DNA of 5,321 bases from a bacterium. Its GTDB lineage: Bacteria; Cyanobacteriota; Vampirovibrionia; Gastranaerophilales; Gastranaerophilaceae. Positions 5,251 through 5,321 of this stretch are shown piece by piece (positions within the stretch are counted from its first letter, which is position 1; the number at the start of each line of letters is the position of its first letter). The notes below the pieces were generated by a model, which was not told the origin of the DNA, did no database searches, and was given only the letters and a program-made list of their open reading frames with translations. The DNA lies in the NCBI GenBank assembly GCA_017541565.1, contig JAFXYU010000201.1, positions 1 through 5,321 on the forward strand, read 5' to 3'. Position numbers and translations under genes: made by a program.

Positions 5251-5256
5251 ATTATA
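5251..5256 (-). promoter_or_regulatory. Possible -10 box of the unknown-function gene
   Basis: TATAAT on the minus strand would start transcription near 5244, leaving about 28 bases before ATG 5216. This supports the shorter start. No good -35 is found 17 bp upstream, and the shared 15-bp motif is not present here. Confidence 0.35.
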
Positions 5257-5282
5257 AGTTAAAATTCCTACAAATAATACTT

Positions 5283-5317
5283 TCAAGTGAAACAAATAAT
5301 CATCTAAAGTGAAACTT
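5283..5317. repeat. Two copies of AAGTGAAAC 22 bp apart
   Basis: AAGTGAAAC occurs at 5285-5293 and 5307-5315, about two helical turns apart. Each lies in a small palindrome: TTTCA-AG-TGAAA around the first and AAAGT-GAA-ACTTT around the second. The position about 50-60 bp upstream of the -10 box suits a regulator site for the gene at 4533-5216, but the sequence ends here. Confidence 0.3.
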
Positions 5318-5321
5318 TACA

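Overview
The window looks like AT-rich chromosome from a gut-type bacterium. Genes are about 27-30% G+C by my line counts, except for a folate gene near 45% and the first ~150 bases at about 47%. My best guess at the lineage is an uncultured non-photosynthetic cyanobacterial relative (Gastranaerophilales/Vampirovibrionia-like). It rests on a secreted Y-D-x-x-G-x-x-T-G-S repeat protein, a long dihydropteroate synthase and the codon style, and it is tentative. The G+C-richer left end resembles the tail that Firmicutes mobile elements add to the rlmD/rumA methyltransferase gene.

Layout. (1) 1-1551, minus: one uninterrupted reading frame, running off the left edge, that starts as a UvrD/Rep-type helicase and becomes the catalytic half of a 23S rRNA uracil-C5 methyltransferase. 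Its last ~50 codons in the window change abruptly in base composition. (2) 1552-1754: a divergent promoter region with a large near-perfect inverted repeat. (3) 1755-1988, plus: a small exported repeat protein. (4) 1989-2178: a well-formed minus-strand promoter and a hairpin that together may make a small RNA. (5) 2179-3351, minus: folP with an N-terminal extension. (6) 3352-3772: about 420 bases without an intact gene, holding a nested inverted repeat and possibly the remains of a gene. (7) 3773-4483, minus: a shortened FtsZ relative that has lost the GTP-binding signature. (8) 4533-5216, minus: a conserved-looking protein of unknown function.

The most interesting signal is regulatory. A 15-bp partly palindromic motif (TGTCAAAWRYGGACA) occurs three times: on both sides of the divergent promoter region and just upstream of the FtsZ-like gene. 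Each copy sits exactly 11 bp from a TATAAT or TATTAT -10 box of the gene it faces. The same unknown regulator therefore probably controls the helicase (or helicase-methyltransferase) gene, the small exported protein and the degenerate FtsZ. A repair-type helicase and an FtsZ-like protein sharing one operator recalls a damage/division-arrest regulon, but that reading is inference.

No tRNA, rRNA, CRISPR array or complete insertion sequence was seen.
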